Shown here one piece after another: positions 16,855 through 25,965 of a DNA stretch of 59,842 bases (positions are counted from its first letter, which is position 1; every line of letters begins with the position of its first letter). Made by a program: the position numbers and the translations under genes. The notes below the pieces were generated by a model. That model was not told the origin of the DNA. It made no database searches and worked only from the letters and a program-made list of their open reading frames with translations. Source of the DNA: Polaribacter sp. (GTDB lineage Bacteria; Bacteroidota; Bacteroidia; Flavobacteriales; Flavobacteriaceae). The DNA lies in assembly GCA_023254055.1 (NCBI GenBank), contig JALQYN010000011.1, positions 1-59,842 on the forward strand, given 5' to 3'.

Positions 16855-18468
16855 CTAGATTTTAAGTATTTTATGTAGAGAAGTTCCATTCTCTGTTTCT
16901 ACTTTTAAAATATATGTTCCGCTTTTATAATTTGAAAAATCATATGTTTTTTCAAGCTCATTTTGGGTAAATGATTTTATTTTCACTCCTAAAATAGAAT
17001 AAATAGTAGCTCTAAAGCCCCTAGAATTATTTGACGTCTTAATTGTTATTCTTTCTTTAACCGGATTAGGATACAATGTTATTTTTGGCAAATTATCTAA
17101 TTCTGCAACTGAAAGGATAGACTCTTGATAAACTCTTACATAATCAATTTCCATTGCACTCTCTGTAAAACCTGAAGCAATATTAGGCAGAATAGCAACA
17201 TTAAACAACAGATATTGTGGTGCATTATAAGGCCAATTTTGTGTGTTTTTAGGGTCAGGATTGTACCTGTAATGTTCTACTCCATCAACTTTAAAAACCA
17301 TTTTTGTCGAACTCCACTCTAAAGAGTACACATGAAATTCTGTAGAAGCATTTGAGATAGCTCTTCCTCCTTTATTAACTGTTCCTCCAAAACTAGACCT
17401 GTTATGTAGGGCGCTTTGCACAAAATCTTGATTGCTTCCCCAATGCTCAATAATATCTATTTCGCCACAATCTGGCCAAGCAGTGGTTCCGTGAGTTGAA
17501 GCCCAATAACCACCTGTTTCTGTAATATTTTGACCTAACATCCAAAGTGCTGGAAATGTACCAACCCCAAAAGGCATTTTAGCTTTTATTTCTATTTTAC
17601 CATAGGTAAATGCAAATTTAGAATTTAATCGTGCTGAAGTATAATTTTTTGTAACACCTAAATTAGAATACGTTTCTTTTTTAGCTAAAATTTTTAAGGT
17701 CCCATTGCTTACATACGAATTATCCGTTCTGTCAGTATAATGTTGAATTTCACTATTTGCCCAATCTTGTCCATTTATGATAGGTCTTGTTTGATGGTAC
17801 CATTTATTTGTGTCAACAGCCCCCGTCCCATTAAATTCATCAGACCAAACAAGATTGTCAAAAATAGGATCACTAGTGTCATTACCCACTTTTAAAGTCC
17901 CGTCATATAAAAAATCATCTATATAAGCCGTAACGTGATGGTTGTTATTTTCGCCATTCACCTGAATCAATACTCTATTAAAATCAGTTCTATTTTTTGG
18001 CGCTGGAGAATTTGCATCTAAATTAACGTAGGTGTCATTCGCAAAATCGAAAGTAATCGTTTGCCATTGATTTAAAACAATTGTTTTTATAATTTCACTT
18101 TGGGTAGACCAAGGTGCTGCTAAGTTTTTATTTTGAAGTTTTAAAGAAACTTGATTGGGTGCATTTCCTGTAATATCATTTGAAGAAACATATATCTTTA
18201 AAGAAAAAGTGTTGTTTACAGATAAATCGAAATTTGATGCAGTATCAAAACGAACATTTGCATATTGCCCTCCTGAATCTATATATTTTAATACAGTTGC
18301 AGAATTATTGATTCCGCCTTTAAAAGGATTTGAAAACGATGTATTAACAACACAAGCATCTGCAAACCAATTATTAATGGTACCACCACCTTCAAAATCA
18401 TCTTCAACTTTTTGAGAAAAAACACCAGAAAAATAAAGTAAAGACAGTAAAAGAAATGTATATTTCAT
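16855..18468 (-). CDS. Secreted GH16 endo-beta-1,3-glucanase (laminarinase-like) with carbohydrate-binding domain and T9SS tail
   Basis: 537 residues. Order: signal peptide (1-18, ending GVFSQ); a jelly-roll, CBM-like domain (about 20-190); GH16 catalytic domain (about 205-450) starting LVWSDEFNGTGAVDTNKWYHQ with the catalytic GEIDIIEHWG (about residues 335-344) and the aromatic WPYNAPQYLLFNVA; a type IX secretion sorting domain (about 455-537) with ITLYPNPVKERI and GTYILKVETENG. The ExDxxE form with HWG is typical of laminarinases and related beta-glucanases. It would be exported across the outer membrane and cut algal laminarin. Exact linkage preference is inferred. Confidence 0.92.
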   Translation of the reverse strand: MKYTFLLLSLLYFSGVFSQKVEDDFEGGGTINNWFADACVVNTSFSNPFKGGINNSATVLKYIDSGGQYANVRFDTASNFDLSVNNTFSLKIYVSSNDITGNAPNQVSLKLQNKNLAAPWSTQSEIIKTIVLNQWQTITFDFANDTYVNLDANSPAPKNRTDFNRVLIQVNGENNNHHVTAYIDDFLYDGTLKVGNDTSDPIFDNLVWSDEFNGTGAVDTNKWYHQTRPIINGQDWANSEIQHYTDRTDNSYVSNGTLKILAKKETYSNLGVTKNYTSARLNSKFAFTYGKIEIKAKMPFGVGTFPALWMLGQNITETGGYWASTHGTTAWPDCGEIDIIEHWGSNQDFVQSALHNRSSFGGTVNKGGRAISNASTEFHVYSLEWSSTKMVFKVDGVEHYRYNPDPKNTQNWPYNAPQYLLFNVAILPNIASGFTESAMEIDYVRVYQESILSVAELDNLPKITLYPNPVKERITIKTSNNSRGFRATIYSILGVKIKSFTQNELEKTYDFSNYKSGTYILKVETENGTSLHKILKI

Positions 18469-18555
18469 AAAATAAACTGATGTTATTTGTTTTTCAAATT
18501 AAGCACATTAATTTTGTTATAACAAGAATAACACCCCTACAAAAACTATACACAT

Positions 18556-18586
18556 AAAAAAATCTCTTATAATTTATAAGAGATTT
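18556..18586 (-). terminator. Terminator of the DUF5522 gene
   Basis: On the minus strand AAATCTCTTATA pairs with TATAAGAGATTT, followed by a run of seven T (18556-18562). Confidence 0.85.
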
Positions 18587-18597
18587 GAGTTGTAAGA

Positions 18598-18777
<180 letters not shown>

Positions 18778-18791
18778 TTAACAATTAAATT

Positions 18792-19322
18792 TTATTTTTC
18801 TTTACCTGGCGGATAATTAGCAATAATCTCTTTTACAAAAGCCTGAATTCTTTCTACTTTCTTAGCCCCTGTTCTTGCCCCTAAAGCTCCTGAGCCAATT
18901 CCTTGCCATACCAGTTTCTTGTTTTTTACATCTATAAAATCAATAAACAACGTACCTTCTGTTTGTTTGGTAACACGAAGTCTTTCTCTTCCAAAATAGT
19001 AAGGCGGATACCAATACGACACCGGATAATCAAATCCAGAATCTACATAAACCTTTTTCCTTGATTTAGCAAAAATGCTCACCAACATATCTGGGTTGTC
19101 TGATTTCCTATATCCTTTTAACAGCAACTCTGATTCAATTGCCTTTAAAATTCTAAGTTTATCTAGATCAGAAATTTTTGCTTTGTCGATGCCTTTTTTG
19201 TAAAAAGCAAACGTCTTATACTTTGTAAAATCTGTTTTCGAATCATAGTCTGTAACTACTCTTACACTACTACATGAAACAAGAAAAAAAGTTGACAGAA
19301 ATATTATTATGAGTTTTTTCAT
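18792..19322 (-). CDS. DUF4136 lipoprotein
   Basis: 176 residues. MKKLIIIFLSTFFLVSCSSV gives a lipoprotein signal with Cys 17. RVVTDYDSKTDFTKYKTFAF and the later LFIDFIDVKNKKLVWQGIGSG are diagnostic of DUF4136, a domain common in Bacteroidetes and Proteobacteria lipoproteins. A Tyr/Pro-rich loop (PVSYWYPPYYFGRERL) lies in the middle. Probably at the periplasmic face; role unknown. Same strand as, and 23 bases upstream of, the DUF5522 gene. Confidence 0.9.
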   Translation of the reverse strand: MKKLIIIFLSTFFLVSCSSVRVVTDYDSKTDFTKYKTFAFYKKGIDKAKISDLDKLRILKAIESELLLKGYRKSDNPDMLVSIFAKSRKKVYVDSGFDYPVSYWYPPYYFGRERLRVTKQTEGTLFIDFIDVKNKKLVWQGIGSGALGARTGAKKVERIQAFVKEIIANYPPGKEK

Positions 19323-19488
19323 CAGAAAAGCTTTAAAGTTACCTTAACGTAATTAGCAAAAAACATACCAAAAGAGGCTATTGATTTTTAAAAACAATAA
19401 TTATTTAACTTTTAAAAATAAGTAAAGAATCAAATTGTTTTTTAAGAATTCCGTAAATTGCGGGCTTTAAAAATTAGATTTTTTTCGA

Positions 19489-22400
19489 ATGGAACAAATA
19501 GCACCCTACAAACCAATACATAAAGTTAGAATTGTAACCGCAGCATCTTTGTTTGATGGCCATGACGCAGCTATTAATATTATGCGTAGAATCATTCAAG
19601 CTACAGGTGTAGAAGTGATTCATTTAGGACATGACAGAAGTGTAGAGGAAGTTGTAAACTGTGCAATCCAAGAAGACGCCAATGCCATTGCTATGACTTC
19701 ATATCAAGGTGGACATAATGAGTATTTTAAATACATGTTCGATTTGTTAAAAGAAAAAGGGGCTTCACATATTAAGATATTTGGCGGCGGAGGTGGTGTA
19801 ATTCTTCCAGAAGAAATTAAAGAATTGATGGAGTATGGAATTACTCGCATTTACTCTCCAGATGACGGTCGTGAATTAGGTTTGCAAGGAATGATCAATG
19901 ATTTGGTACAACAATCAGATTTTGCGGTTGGTGATGTGTTAAATGTAAAGATTGAAGACTTATCTAAAAAAGAAGTTGGAAGCATTGCAAGAATTATTTC
20001 TTCTACAGAAAACTTCCCTGAAGTTGCCAAGGAAACCTTGGATAAAATCCATAAAAAAAATAAAAATTCTAAAACACCTGTACTGGGAATAACCGGAACT
20101 GGTGGTGCAGGGAAATCGAGTTTAGTAGACGAATTAGTGCGTCGTTTTTTAATCGATTTTCCAGAAAAAACCGTTGGATTAATTTCTGTTGATCCTTCAA
20201 AAAGAAAAACGGGTGGTGCATTATTGGGTGATCGTATTCGCATGAACGCCATTAACGACTCTAGAGTTTATATGCGTTCGCTTGCAACACGTCAGTCTAA
20301 CCTAGCCTTATCAAAATATGTAAATGAAGCAGTGCAAGTATTAAAAGCTGCTGAATTTGATTTGATCATTTTAGAAACTTCAGGAATTGGTCAGTCGGAC
20401 ACAGAAATTATAGAACATTCAGACACTTCGTTGTATGTTATGACTCCTGAATTTGGAGCAGCTACTCAGTTAGAAAAAATTGACATGTTGGATTTTGCCG
20501 ATTTAGTTGCCATCAATAAGTTTGACAAAAGAGGTGCTTTAGACGCCATTCGCGATGTAAAAAAACAATACATGCGTAACAACAATTTATGGGATGTTCA
20601 TATGGATGACATGCCTGTTTTTGGAACCATCGCCTCACAATTTAACGATCCAGGAATGAATTCGCTTTACAAAGCGATTATGGATACATTGGTAGAGAAA
20701 ACGGGTGTAGATTTAAAATCGAACATGGAAATCACCAAAGAAATGTCTGAAAAGATATTTGTGATTCCGCCTAGTAGAATTCGCTATTTATCAGAAATCT
20801 CTGAAAGCAATAGGGCTTATGATAAAAAAGTTGATGAACAGGTAGCGGTTGCTCAAAAGTTATATGGAATTTTTCAAACTATTAATTCATTAACAAATTC
20901 TCCTATTGAAATCATTAAAACAGGACTGAATGAAGATGAAATTCTTAATAAAGTTACCAAAGAAGATATTCCTTTTGCAAAATTATTACTTGCACAATTT
21001 GAAAAAGTAAAACTAAAATTTGATCCCTTAAATTGGGAAATCATTTTAAACTGGAGTGACACCGTTCAGAAATATAAAAATCCTGTTTACACCTTTAAAG
21101 TTCGTGATAAAGAAATCAATATAGAAACACATAGCGAATCATTATCGCATACACAAATACCTAAAGTATCTTTACCGAAATACGAAGCTTGGGGAGACTT
21201 ATTACGTTGGAATTTACAAGAAAATGTACCAGGAGAGTTTCCTTATGCATCAGGTTTGTATCCTTTTAAAAGAACAGGAGAAGATCCAACAAGAATGTTT
21301 GCTGGTGAAGGTGGACCAGAAAGAACCAACAGGCGTTTCCACTATGTGAGTTTAGGAATGGATGCAAAACGCTTATCAACCGCTTTTGACTCTGTTACTT
21401 TATACGGAAATGACCCTGGAGTTAGACCTGATATTTATGGAAAAATTGGAAATGCAGGAGTTTCTATTTGTTGTTTAGATGACGCTAAGAAATTGTATTC
21501 TGGTTTCGACTTAAGTCATCATATGACATCCGTTTCTATGACCATCAACGGACCAGCTCCGATGCTGTTAGGATTCTTTATGAATGCAGCCATTGATCAG
21601 AATTGTGAAAAATACATCAAAGCAAACAAGTTAGAAAAACAGGTTGAAGCAAAATTTAAAGAAATTTACGATTCTAAAGGATTAGACAGACCTGTGTATC
21701 AAGGTGAGTTGCCTGAAGGAAACAATGGTTTAGGTTTACTATTGCTCGGTTTAACAGGAGACTTAGTTTTACCTGCGGATGTATATCAACAAATTAAAAC
21801 AGAAACGTTAAGTCAAGTTCGTGGTACAGTTCAAGCTGATATTTTAAAAGAAGATCAGGCACAAAACACCTGTATTTTTTCTACGGAGTTCGCACTACGC
21901 TTAATGGGTGATGTGCAAGAATATTTCATCGAAAAACAAGTGCGTAATTTCTATTCTGTTTCTATTTCTGGATATCATATTGCAGAAGCTGGGGCCAATC
22001 CAATTACACAATTAGCATTGACTTTGTCAAACGGATTTACCTATGTAGAATATTACCTTTCTAGAGGAATGGACATTAATAAATTTGGACCGAATTTATC
22101 GTTCTTTTTCTCAAACGGAATCGATCCAGAATATTCGGTAATTGGTAGAGTTGCTCGTAAGATTTGGGCAAAAGCGATGAAATATAAATACGGAGCCAAT
22201 CCAAGAGCACAAATGTTAAAGTACCACATTCAGACTTCTGGACGTTCTTTACATGCACAAGAGATTGATTTTAATGACATCCGAACAACCTTGCAAGCAC
22301 TATATGCAATTAACGACAACTGTAATTCATTGCATACCAATGCCTATGATGAAGCCATTACAACTCCGACTGAAGAATCAGTTCGAAGAGCGATGGCAAT

Positions 22401-22920
22401 ACAGTTAATCATCAACAAAGAATTAGGATTAACGAAAAACGAAAATCCGATTCAAGGCGCATTTATTATCGAAGAATTGACCGATTTAGTAGAAGAAGCT
22501 GTATTAAAAGAGTTTGATAGAATTACAGAACGTGGTGGAGTTTTAGGTGCTATGGAAACCATGTATCAACGTTCTAAAATACAAGAAGAAAGCTTATACT
22601 ACGAAACCTTAAAACACAACGGGAAATTCCCTATTATTGGGGTAAACACCTTTTTAAGTTCTAAAGGTTCTCCTACAGTACAACCAGCAGAAGTTATTAG
22701 AGCAACAGAAGAAGAAAAACAATTTCAGATTCAAACCAAAGAATTGTTAAACAAAGCCAATGACGGAAAAGTACAAGAGCAATTAGCGATTTTACAAGAA
22801 GCTGCCATTCAGAATGAAAACTTATTTGACAAACTTATGGAAGCTACAAAATTCTGTTCTTTAGGTCAGATTACTGAAGCCTTGTTTAAAGTAGGTGGAC
22901 AATATCGTAGGAATATGTAA
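19489..22920 (+). CDS. icmF: Fused isobutyryl-CoA mutase IcmF (B12-dependent)
   Basis: 1143 residues, one chain combining what other systems split. Order: B12-binding domain (about 12-150) with [17 protein letters not shown], containing the lower-ligand His; MeaI/MeaB-like G-protein chaperone (about 195-420) with [18 protein letters not shown]-loop, [10 protein letters not shown] and [10 protein letters not shown] (NKxD); linker; methylmalonyl-CoA-mutase-type barrel (about 560-1143) starting [24 protein letters not shown], with Phe where methylmalonyl-CoA mutase has Tyr, fits isobutyryl/butyryl-CoA interconversion. Related branched acyl-CoAs may also be used. The gene stands alone, flanked by its own terminator, so it is likely used in valine and fatty acid metabolism. 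Confidence 0.95.
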   Translation: MEQIAPYKPIHKVRIVTAASLFDGHDAAINIMRRIIQATGVEVIHLGHDRSVEEVVNCAIQEDANAIAMTSYQGGHNEYFKYMFDLLKEKGASHIKIFGGGGGVILPEEIKELMEYGITRIYSPDDGRELGLQGMINDLVQQSDFAVGDVLNVKIEDLSKKEVGSIARIISSTENFPEVAKETLDKIHKKNKNSKTPVLGITGTGGAGKSSLVDELVRRFLIDFPEKTVGLISVDPSKRKTGGALLGDRIRMNAINDSRVYMRSLATRQSNLALSKYVNEAVQVLKAAEFDLIILETSGIGQSDTEIIEHSDTSLYVMTPEFGAATQLEKIDMLDFADLVAINKFDKRGALDAIRDVKKQYMRNNNLWDVHMDDMPVFGTIASQFNDPGMNSLYKAIMDTLVEKTGVDLKSNMEITKEMSEKIFVIPPSRIRYLSEISESNRAYDKKVDEQVAVAQKLYGIFQTINSLTNSPIEIIKTGLNEDEILNKVTKEDIPFAKLLLAQFEKVKLKFDPLNWEIILNWSDTVQKYKNPVYTFKVRDKEINIETHSESLSHTQIPKVSLPKYEAWGDLLRWNLQENVPGEFPYASGLYPFKRTGEDPTRMFAGEGGPERTNRRFHYVSLGMDAKRLSTAFDSVTLYGNDPGVRPDIYGKIGNAGVSICCLDDAKKLYSGFDLSHHMTSVSMTINGPAPMLLGFFMNAAIDQNCEKYIKANKLEKQVEAKFKEIYDSKGLDRPVYQGELPEGNNGLGLLLLGLTGDLVLPADVYQQIKTETLSQVRGTVQADILKEDQAQNTCIFSTEFALRLMGDVQEYFIEKQVRNFYSVSISGYHIAEAGANPITQLALTLSNGFTYVEYYLSRGMDINKFGPNLSFFFSNGIDPEYSVIGRVARKIWAKAMKYKYGANPRAQMLKYHIQTSGRSLHAQEIDFNDIRTTLQALYAINDNCNSLHTNAYDEAITTPTEESVRRAMAIQLIINKELGLTKNENPIQGAFIIEELTDLVEEAVLKEFDRITERGGVLGAMETMYQRSKIQEESLYYETLKHNGKFPIIGVNTFLSSKGSPTVQPAEVIRATEEEKQFQIQTKELLNKANDGKVQEQLAILQEAAIQNENLFDKLMEATKFCSLGQITEALFKVGGQYRRNM

Positions 22921-22992
22921 GCAGAGAACAAGTTTTTTTTTAATAAAAAACTTTATAAATTGCTTATACTGAGCTAGTCAAAATATCTCACT

Positions 22993-23033
22993 AAAAACAA
23001 AAATCCGTACACATTGTGCGGATTTTTGTTTTT
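22993..23033 (+). terminator. Terminator of icmF
   Basis: AAAAACAAAAATCCG (22993-23007) pairs with CGGATTTTTGTTTTT (23019-23033), with a small inner CAC-ATT-GTG stem. The rest of 22921-23250 shows no gene; it is AT-rich spacer upstream of the Cys-rich peptide. Confidence 0.85.
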
Positions 23034-23250
23034 CAAGAGATGGATTTAGTTTTCTATATTGATAATGAATTAAGATTCCTTTGTTTGTTCTTTTCTTTTC
23101 AATAGGGTTCAAATAGGAAATACTTGAAGAACAAATATCTCAGCAATCAAACCAATTCCAATCAGAAAAGAATTACAGGAATATTTTTAAAGAATGTTGC
23201 ATCTTTTTTGTACCTTTTTTGTCTATTAAATGAATTTAAAACATAATCTC

Positions 23251-23355
23251 ATGAAAAATAAAAACGAATGTACATGTAACTGCGAAGGTTGTAAAACAGG
23301 AAATTGTTCAAATTGCACTTGCGAAAATTGTTCTTGCAACAATTGTAATTGTTAA
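23251..23355 (+). CDS. Cysteine-rich 34-residue peptide, metallothionein-like
   Basis: ATG 23251 to TAA 23355. The peptide starts MKNKNECTCNCEGCKTGNC and carries 11 cysteines in 34 residues (positions 7, 9, 11, 14, 19, 22, 24, 27, 29, 32, 34), all in CxC or CxxC spacing, with mostly Asn, Glu, Ser and Thr between. This is how metallothioneins clamp Zn, Cu or Cd, but I do not recognise a named family. No signal peptide, so cytoplasmic. It lies 97 bases upstream of a SigZ-like sigma factor whose C terminus also carries a CC and a CxxC. A palindromic repeat lies between them. The frame is too short for usual ORF calling; reality is supported by composition and regular cysteine spacing. Confidence 0.7.
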   Translation: MKNKNECTCNCEGCKTGNCSNCTCENCSCNNCNC

Positions 23356-23362
23356 CTAAAAA

Positions 23363-23440
23363 TGTCATTGCGAGGAAGTATGACGCGGCAATCTTATCAA
23401 ATTGAAAGATTGCTTCAATCGTGCCTCTTTCGCAATGACA
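23363..23440. repeat. Palindromic intergenic repeat (GTCATTGCGAGG type)
   Basis: TGTCATTGCGA (23363-23373) is inverted exactly as TCGCAATGACA (23430-23440), and inside it GCAATCTT (23388-23395) is inverted as AAGATTGC (23406-23413). The 78-base unit resembles dispersed repeats of the form GTCATTGCGAGG...CAATGAC known in many Bacteroidetes genomes. It separates the Cys-rich peptide gene from sigZ and can fold into a long hairpin in the transcript. Confidence 0.85.
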
Positions 23441-23452
23441 AAAATAGACTCT

Positions 23453-23992
23453 ATGACCACACAACAAGTTTGGACAACCTATTCTGATGACCTTAAAAGG
23501 TTTATTCTAAGTAAAGTAAAAGATGATGCAATTACAGATGACATCTTGCAGAATACTTTTATTAAAATACATACCAAACTACATACCCTTAAAGACATCA
23601 CAAAATTGAAAGCTTGGTGTTTTACTGTGGCAAGGAACTCTATATTGGATTATTGGAAAGCCACCAATCAAACTTTTGAAATTGCAAACTTTGAAGCAGA
23701 AACAACGCTAAATGAAGATGTACATACAGAAAAAGATTGTTTAAGAGGAATTTTACAAAACTTACCAAAAAAATATAGAAACCCAATTTTCTTGTCTGAC
23801 ATCAAAGGGTTAAAACAACAAGAAGTTGCCGACCAATTACAACAATCGCTACCAACAACAAAGTCTCAAATACAACGTGCACGAAAATTGATTGCACAAG
23901 GTTTTATGGATTGCTGTGGCTATGTATTAAATGACAATGGAAAACTCGTAGGAGAAATCCAAGAAAAAGAAGACTGTAAAGTTTGTGGGTAG
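23453..23992 (+). CDS. sigZ: ECF RNA polymerase sigma factor, SigZ-like, with cysteine tail
   Basis: 179 residues from ATG 23453; a longer frame from 23402 runs into the palindromic repeat and is rejected. Region 2: YSDDLKRFILSKVKDDAITDDILQNTFIKIHTKL with KAWCFTVARNSILDYW (-10 binding). Region 4: LPKKYRNPIFLSDIKGLKQQEVADQL and LPTTKSQIQRARKLI (-35 helix-turn-helix). The C-terminal tail has CC at 154-155 and CKVC at 175-178, able to hold a metal or disulfide. No anti-sigma gene follows, unlike most ECF factors. Sensing through the tail is inference. SigZ-type factors of this length occur in Bacillus and Bacteroidetes. Confidence 0.9.
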   Translation: MTTQQVWTTYSDDLKRFILSKVKDDAITDDILQNTFIKIHTKLHTLKDITKLKAWCFTVARNSILDYWKATNQTFEIANFEAETTLNEDVHTEKDCLRGILQNLPKKYRNPIFLSDIKGLKQQEVADQLQQSLPTTKSQIQRARKLIAQGFMDCCGYVLNDNGKLVGEIQEKEDCKVCG

Positions 23993-24028
23993 AAGTTTAG
24001 TTTGTTTCAAAATTCATTTTTCGATAAC

Positions 24029-24085
24029 TTCGCTAACTCTGAATATAGTTCATTAAAACAGAACCATATTCTTTACATTAGCGAA
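24029..24085. other. Large imperfect hairpin between convergent sigZ and rsmG
   Basis: TTCGCTAA (24029-24036) pairs with TTAGCGAA (24078-24085), and GAATATAGTTC (24041-24051) pairs with GAACCATATTC (24061-24071) with one mismatch, around a nine-base loop. It lacks a clear T tract. It may act as a transcription barrier between the two genes or be a degraded repeat. Confidence 0.5.
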
Positions 24086-24094
24086 ACACTAATT

Positions 24095-24724
24095 TTACCC
24101 TTTAAATTTCATAGGTAAATGCACTACTTTTTTGGTTTCAAAAAAGTCTTCTTCAAAGTAGTTCGGTAAATCGTATATGGTTGCAGAAGTATACAATGCT
24201 AATTCTTCAGACAAATCGCCTCCTTTTAAATACAAAATTCCGTTTTTTAAATCGTGCTGTTGATTTTTAAGAATTTTACCTTTTGTCCACCGTACAAAAG
24301 TTTCCATTTGTGCTACAGCTCTGCTTATAATAAAATCGTATTGTTCTTTTACTTCTTCAACTCTTCCGTGAGTTGTTTTTACATTTTGTAAGCCTAATCC
24401 TTCTGCAACTTCATTGACAACTTTTATCTTTTTACCAATAGAATCTACCAAATGAAACTGAGTTTCTGGAAATAAAATTGCTAACGGAATTCCTGGAAAT
24501 CCTCCACCCGTTCCAACATCCATCACTTTAGAACCCGGTTTAAAAGAAATTACTTTTGCAATCCCTAATGAATGTAATACATGGCGTAAATACAACTCGT
24601 CTATGTCTTTACGAGAAACCACATTGATTTTAAGGTTCCAATCTTTGTATAATTCCTGCAATTTTGTAAATTGCTCCAATTGAGTTTCAGTTAAATTGGG
24701 AAAGTATTTTTGAATGATTTCCAT
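24095..24724 (-). CDS. rsmG: 16S rRNA (guanine527-N7)-methyltransferase
   Basis: 209 residues. MEIIQKYFPNLTETQLEQFTKLQELYKDWNLKINVVSRKD is the RsmG N terminus; VMDVGTGGGFPGIPLAILFPE is the SAM-binding motif I, and HGRVEEVKEQYDFIISRAVAQM follows. RsmG makes m7G527 in the 530 loop of 16S rRNA; loss confers low-level streptomycin resistance in other bacteria. The product is slightly short of E. coli RsmG (207), i.e. normal. A TATTTTTG element at 24742-24749 (minus) precedes it, on the strand opposite the desaturase gene. Confidence 0.96.
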   Translation of the reverse strand: MEIIQKYFPNLTETQLEQFTKLQELYKDWNLKINVVSRKDIDELYLRHVLHSLGIAKVISFKPGSKVMDVGTGGGFPGIPLAILFPETQFHLVDSIGKKIKVVNEVAEGLGLQNVKTTHGRVEEVKEQYDFIISRAVAQMETFVRWTKGKILKNQQHDLKNGILYLKGGDLSEELALYTSATIYDLPNYFEEDFFETKKVVHLPMKFKG

Positions 24725-24741
24725 AAAAAAGGGTTATTGCG

Positions 24742-24749
24742 CAAAAATA
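24742..24749 (-). promoter_or_regulatory. -7 element TATTTTTG of rsmG
   Basis: Minus-strand TATTTTTG, 17 bases before the rsmG ATG. Confidence 0.5.
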
Positions 24750-24816
24750 GTGATTTGTTAACAAACAATTGGCAACAAAAACTGACGTTTATCATATAAA
24801 CAAAAAACAAAAAGCA

Positions 24817-24824
24817 TATTTTTG
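24817..24824 (+). promoter_or_regulatory. -7 element TATTTTTG of the desaturase gene
   Basis: Plus-strand TATTTTTG, 22 bases before ATG 24847 and downstream of the alternative start at 24769, so it supports the shorter gene. Confidence 0.5.
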
Positions 24825-24846
24825 TAGATTACAAATAAACAACTAC

Positions 24847-25941
24847 ATGAAGACCATAAATTTTTCAAGAATTGATAAAGCTAAATTTTTTAGAACACTA
24901 AACAAACGTGTCAATTCATATTTTAAAGAAAACAACATTAAACGTACTGGGAATTGGAAATTATATTCAAAAGCAATTATTATGTTTTCGCTATTCTTAG
25001 TTCCTTTTATTTTAATCTTAACTGTTTCTATGCCACAATGGGTAATGGCTCTTCTAATGGTTGTTACCGGAATTGGAATGGCAGGAGTTGGAATGAACGT
25101 AATGCACGATAGCAATCACGAATCTTTTTCTAGCAAAAAATGGGTAAACAAATTGATGGGAAGTAGTATTTATATTCTTGCTGGAAATGTGTACAATTGG
25201 AAAGTGCAACACAATGTACTACACCATACATTCACCAATGTAAAAGATCATGATGAAGATATTGATGCTGGTAGAATTATTCGTTTTTCACAACATGCTA
25301 AATGGTTTCCTATTCATAAATTCCAAAAATATTATTCAATTTTTTTATACGGATTGTTAACCATCAACTGGGCAATTACCACAGATATTAAACAAATGCG
25401 CAACTATTTAAAGCGTAAATTATCTTATGGTAAATTTCCAAACCCTAAAGTAGAATGGACGAAGTTAATTATCTCTAAATTAGTTTATTATTCTCTTTGG
25501 ATTGTATTACCACTTTTGGTTTTAGACATTGCATGGTGGAAAGTTATTATCGGGTTTTTTGTAATGCATTATACTGCAGGAATGATACTAAGTTTGGTGT
25601 TTCAGTTGGCACATATAGTTCCTAAAACAACAATGCCCGTTCCTGATAAAGACGGAAATTTAGAACATACTTGGGCGGTACATCAATTGTATACAACGTC
25701 TAATTTTGCGCCTAGCAACTGGATTGTAAACTTTTATACTGGTGGATTAAATCATCAAGTAGAACATCATATTTTTCCGCATATTTCTCATGTTCATTAT
25801 GATAAATTAGCTAAAATAGTTAAGGAAACAGCGAAGGAATTTAATTTGCCTTACAACGAATACCAAACAACTAGAAGAGCTATTATAGAGCATTTTAAAC
25901 ATTTAGGGAATTTGGGAAAACACCCACATGTAGTCGCATAA
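24847..25941 (+). CDS. Membrane fatty acid desaturase
   Basis: 364 residues from ATG 24847. Three His boxes for the di-iron centre are present: HDSNHESF (about residue 90), HNVLHHTFTN (about 122) and NHQVEHHIFPHISH (about 302). The third box starts with Gln (QxxHH), as in front-end desaturases and some acyl-lipid desaturases. Four or so hydrophobic segments anchor it in the inner membrane. It introduces a double bond into fatty acyl chains, which helps keep membranes fluid at low temperature; position is not predictable by eye. The adjacent aminotransferase gene starts 24 bases later. Confidence 0.93.
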   Translation: MKTINFSRIDKAKFFRTLNKRVNSYFKENNIKRTGNWKLYSKAIIMFSLFLVPFILILTVSMPQWVMALLMVVTGIGMAGVGMNVMHDSNHESFSSKKWVNKLMGSSIYILAGNVYNWKVQHNVLHHTFTNVKDHDEDIDAGRIIRFSQHAKWFPIHKFQKYYSIFLYGLLTINWAITTDIKQMRNYLKRKLSYGKFPNPKVEWTKLIISKLVYYSLWIVLPLLVLDIAWWKVIIGFFVMHYTAGMILSLVFQLAHIVPKTTMPVPDKDGNLEHTWAVHQLYTTSNFAPSNWIVNFYTGGLNHQVEHHIFPHISHVHYDKLAKIVKETAKEFNLPYNEYQTTRRAIIEHFKHLGNLGKHPHVVA

Positions 25942-25965
25942 GAAAACTAGCATCAGAATTATAGA

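Noticed and set aside
23402..23452. Longer sigma-factor start from TTG 23402
   Set aside because: It would make protein from the palindromic repeat; ATG 23453 gives the family start and the usual length.
24769..24846. Longer desaturase start
   Set aside because: A promoter element TATTTTTG at 24817-24824 lies inside it, and the extension lacks family similarity.
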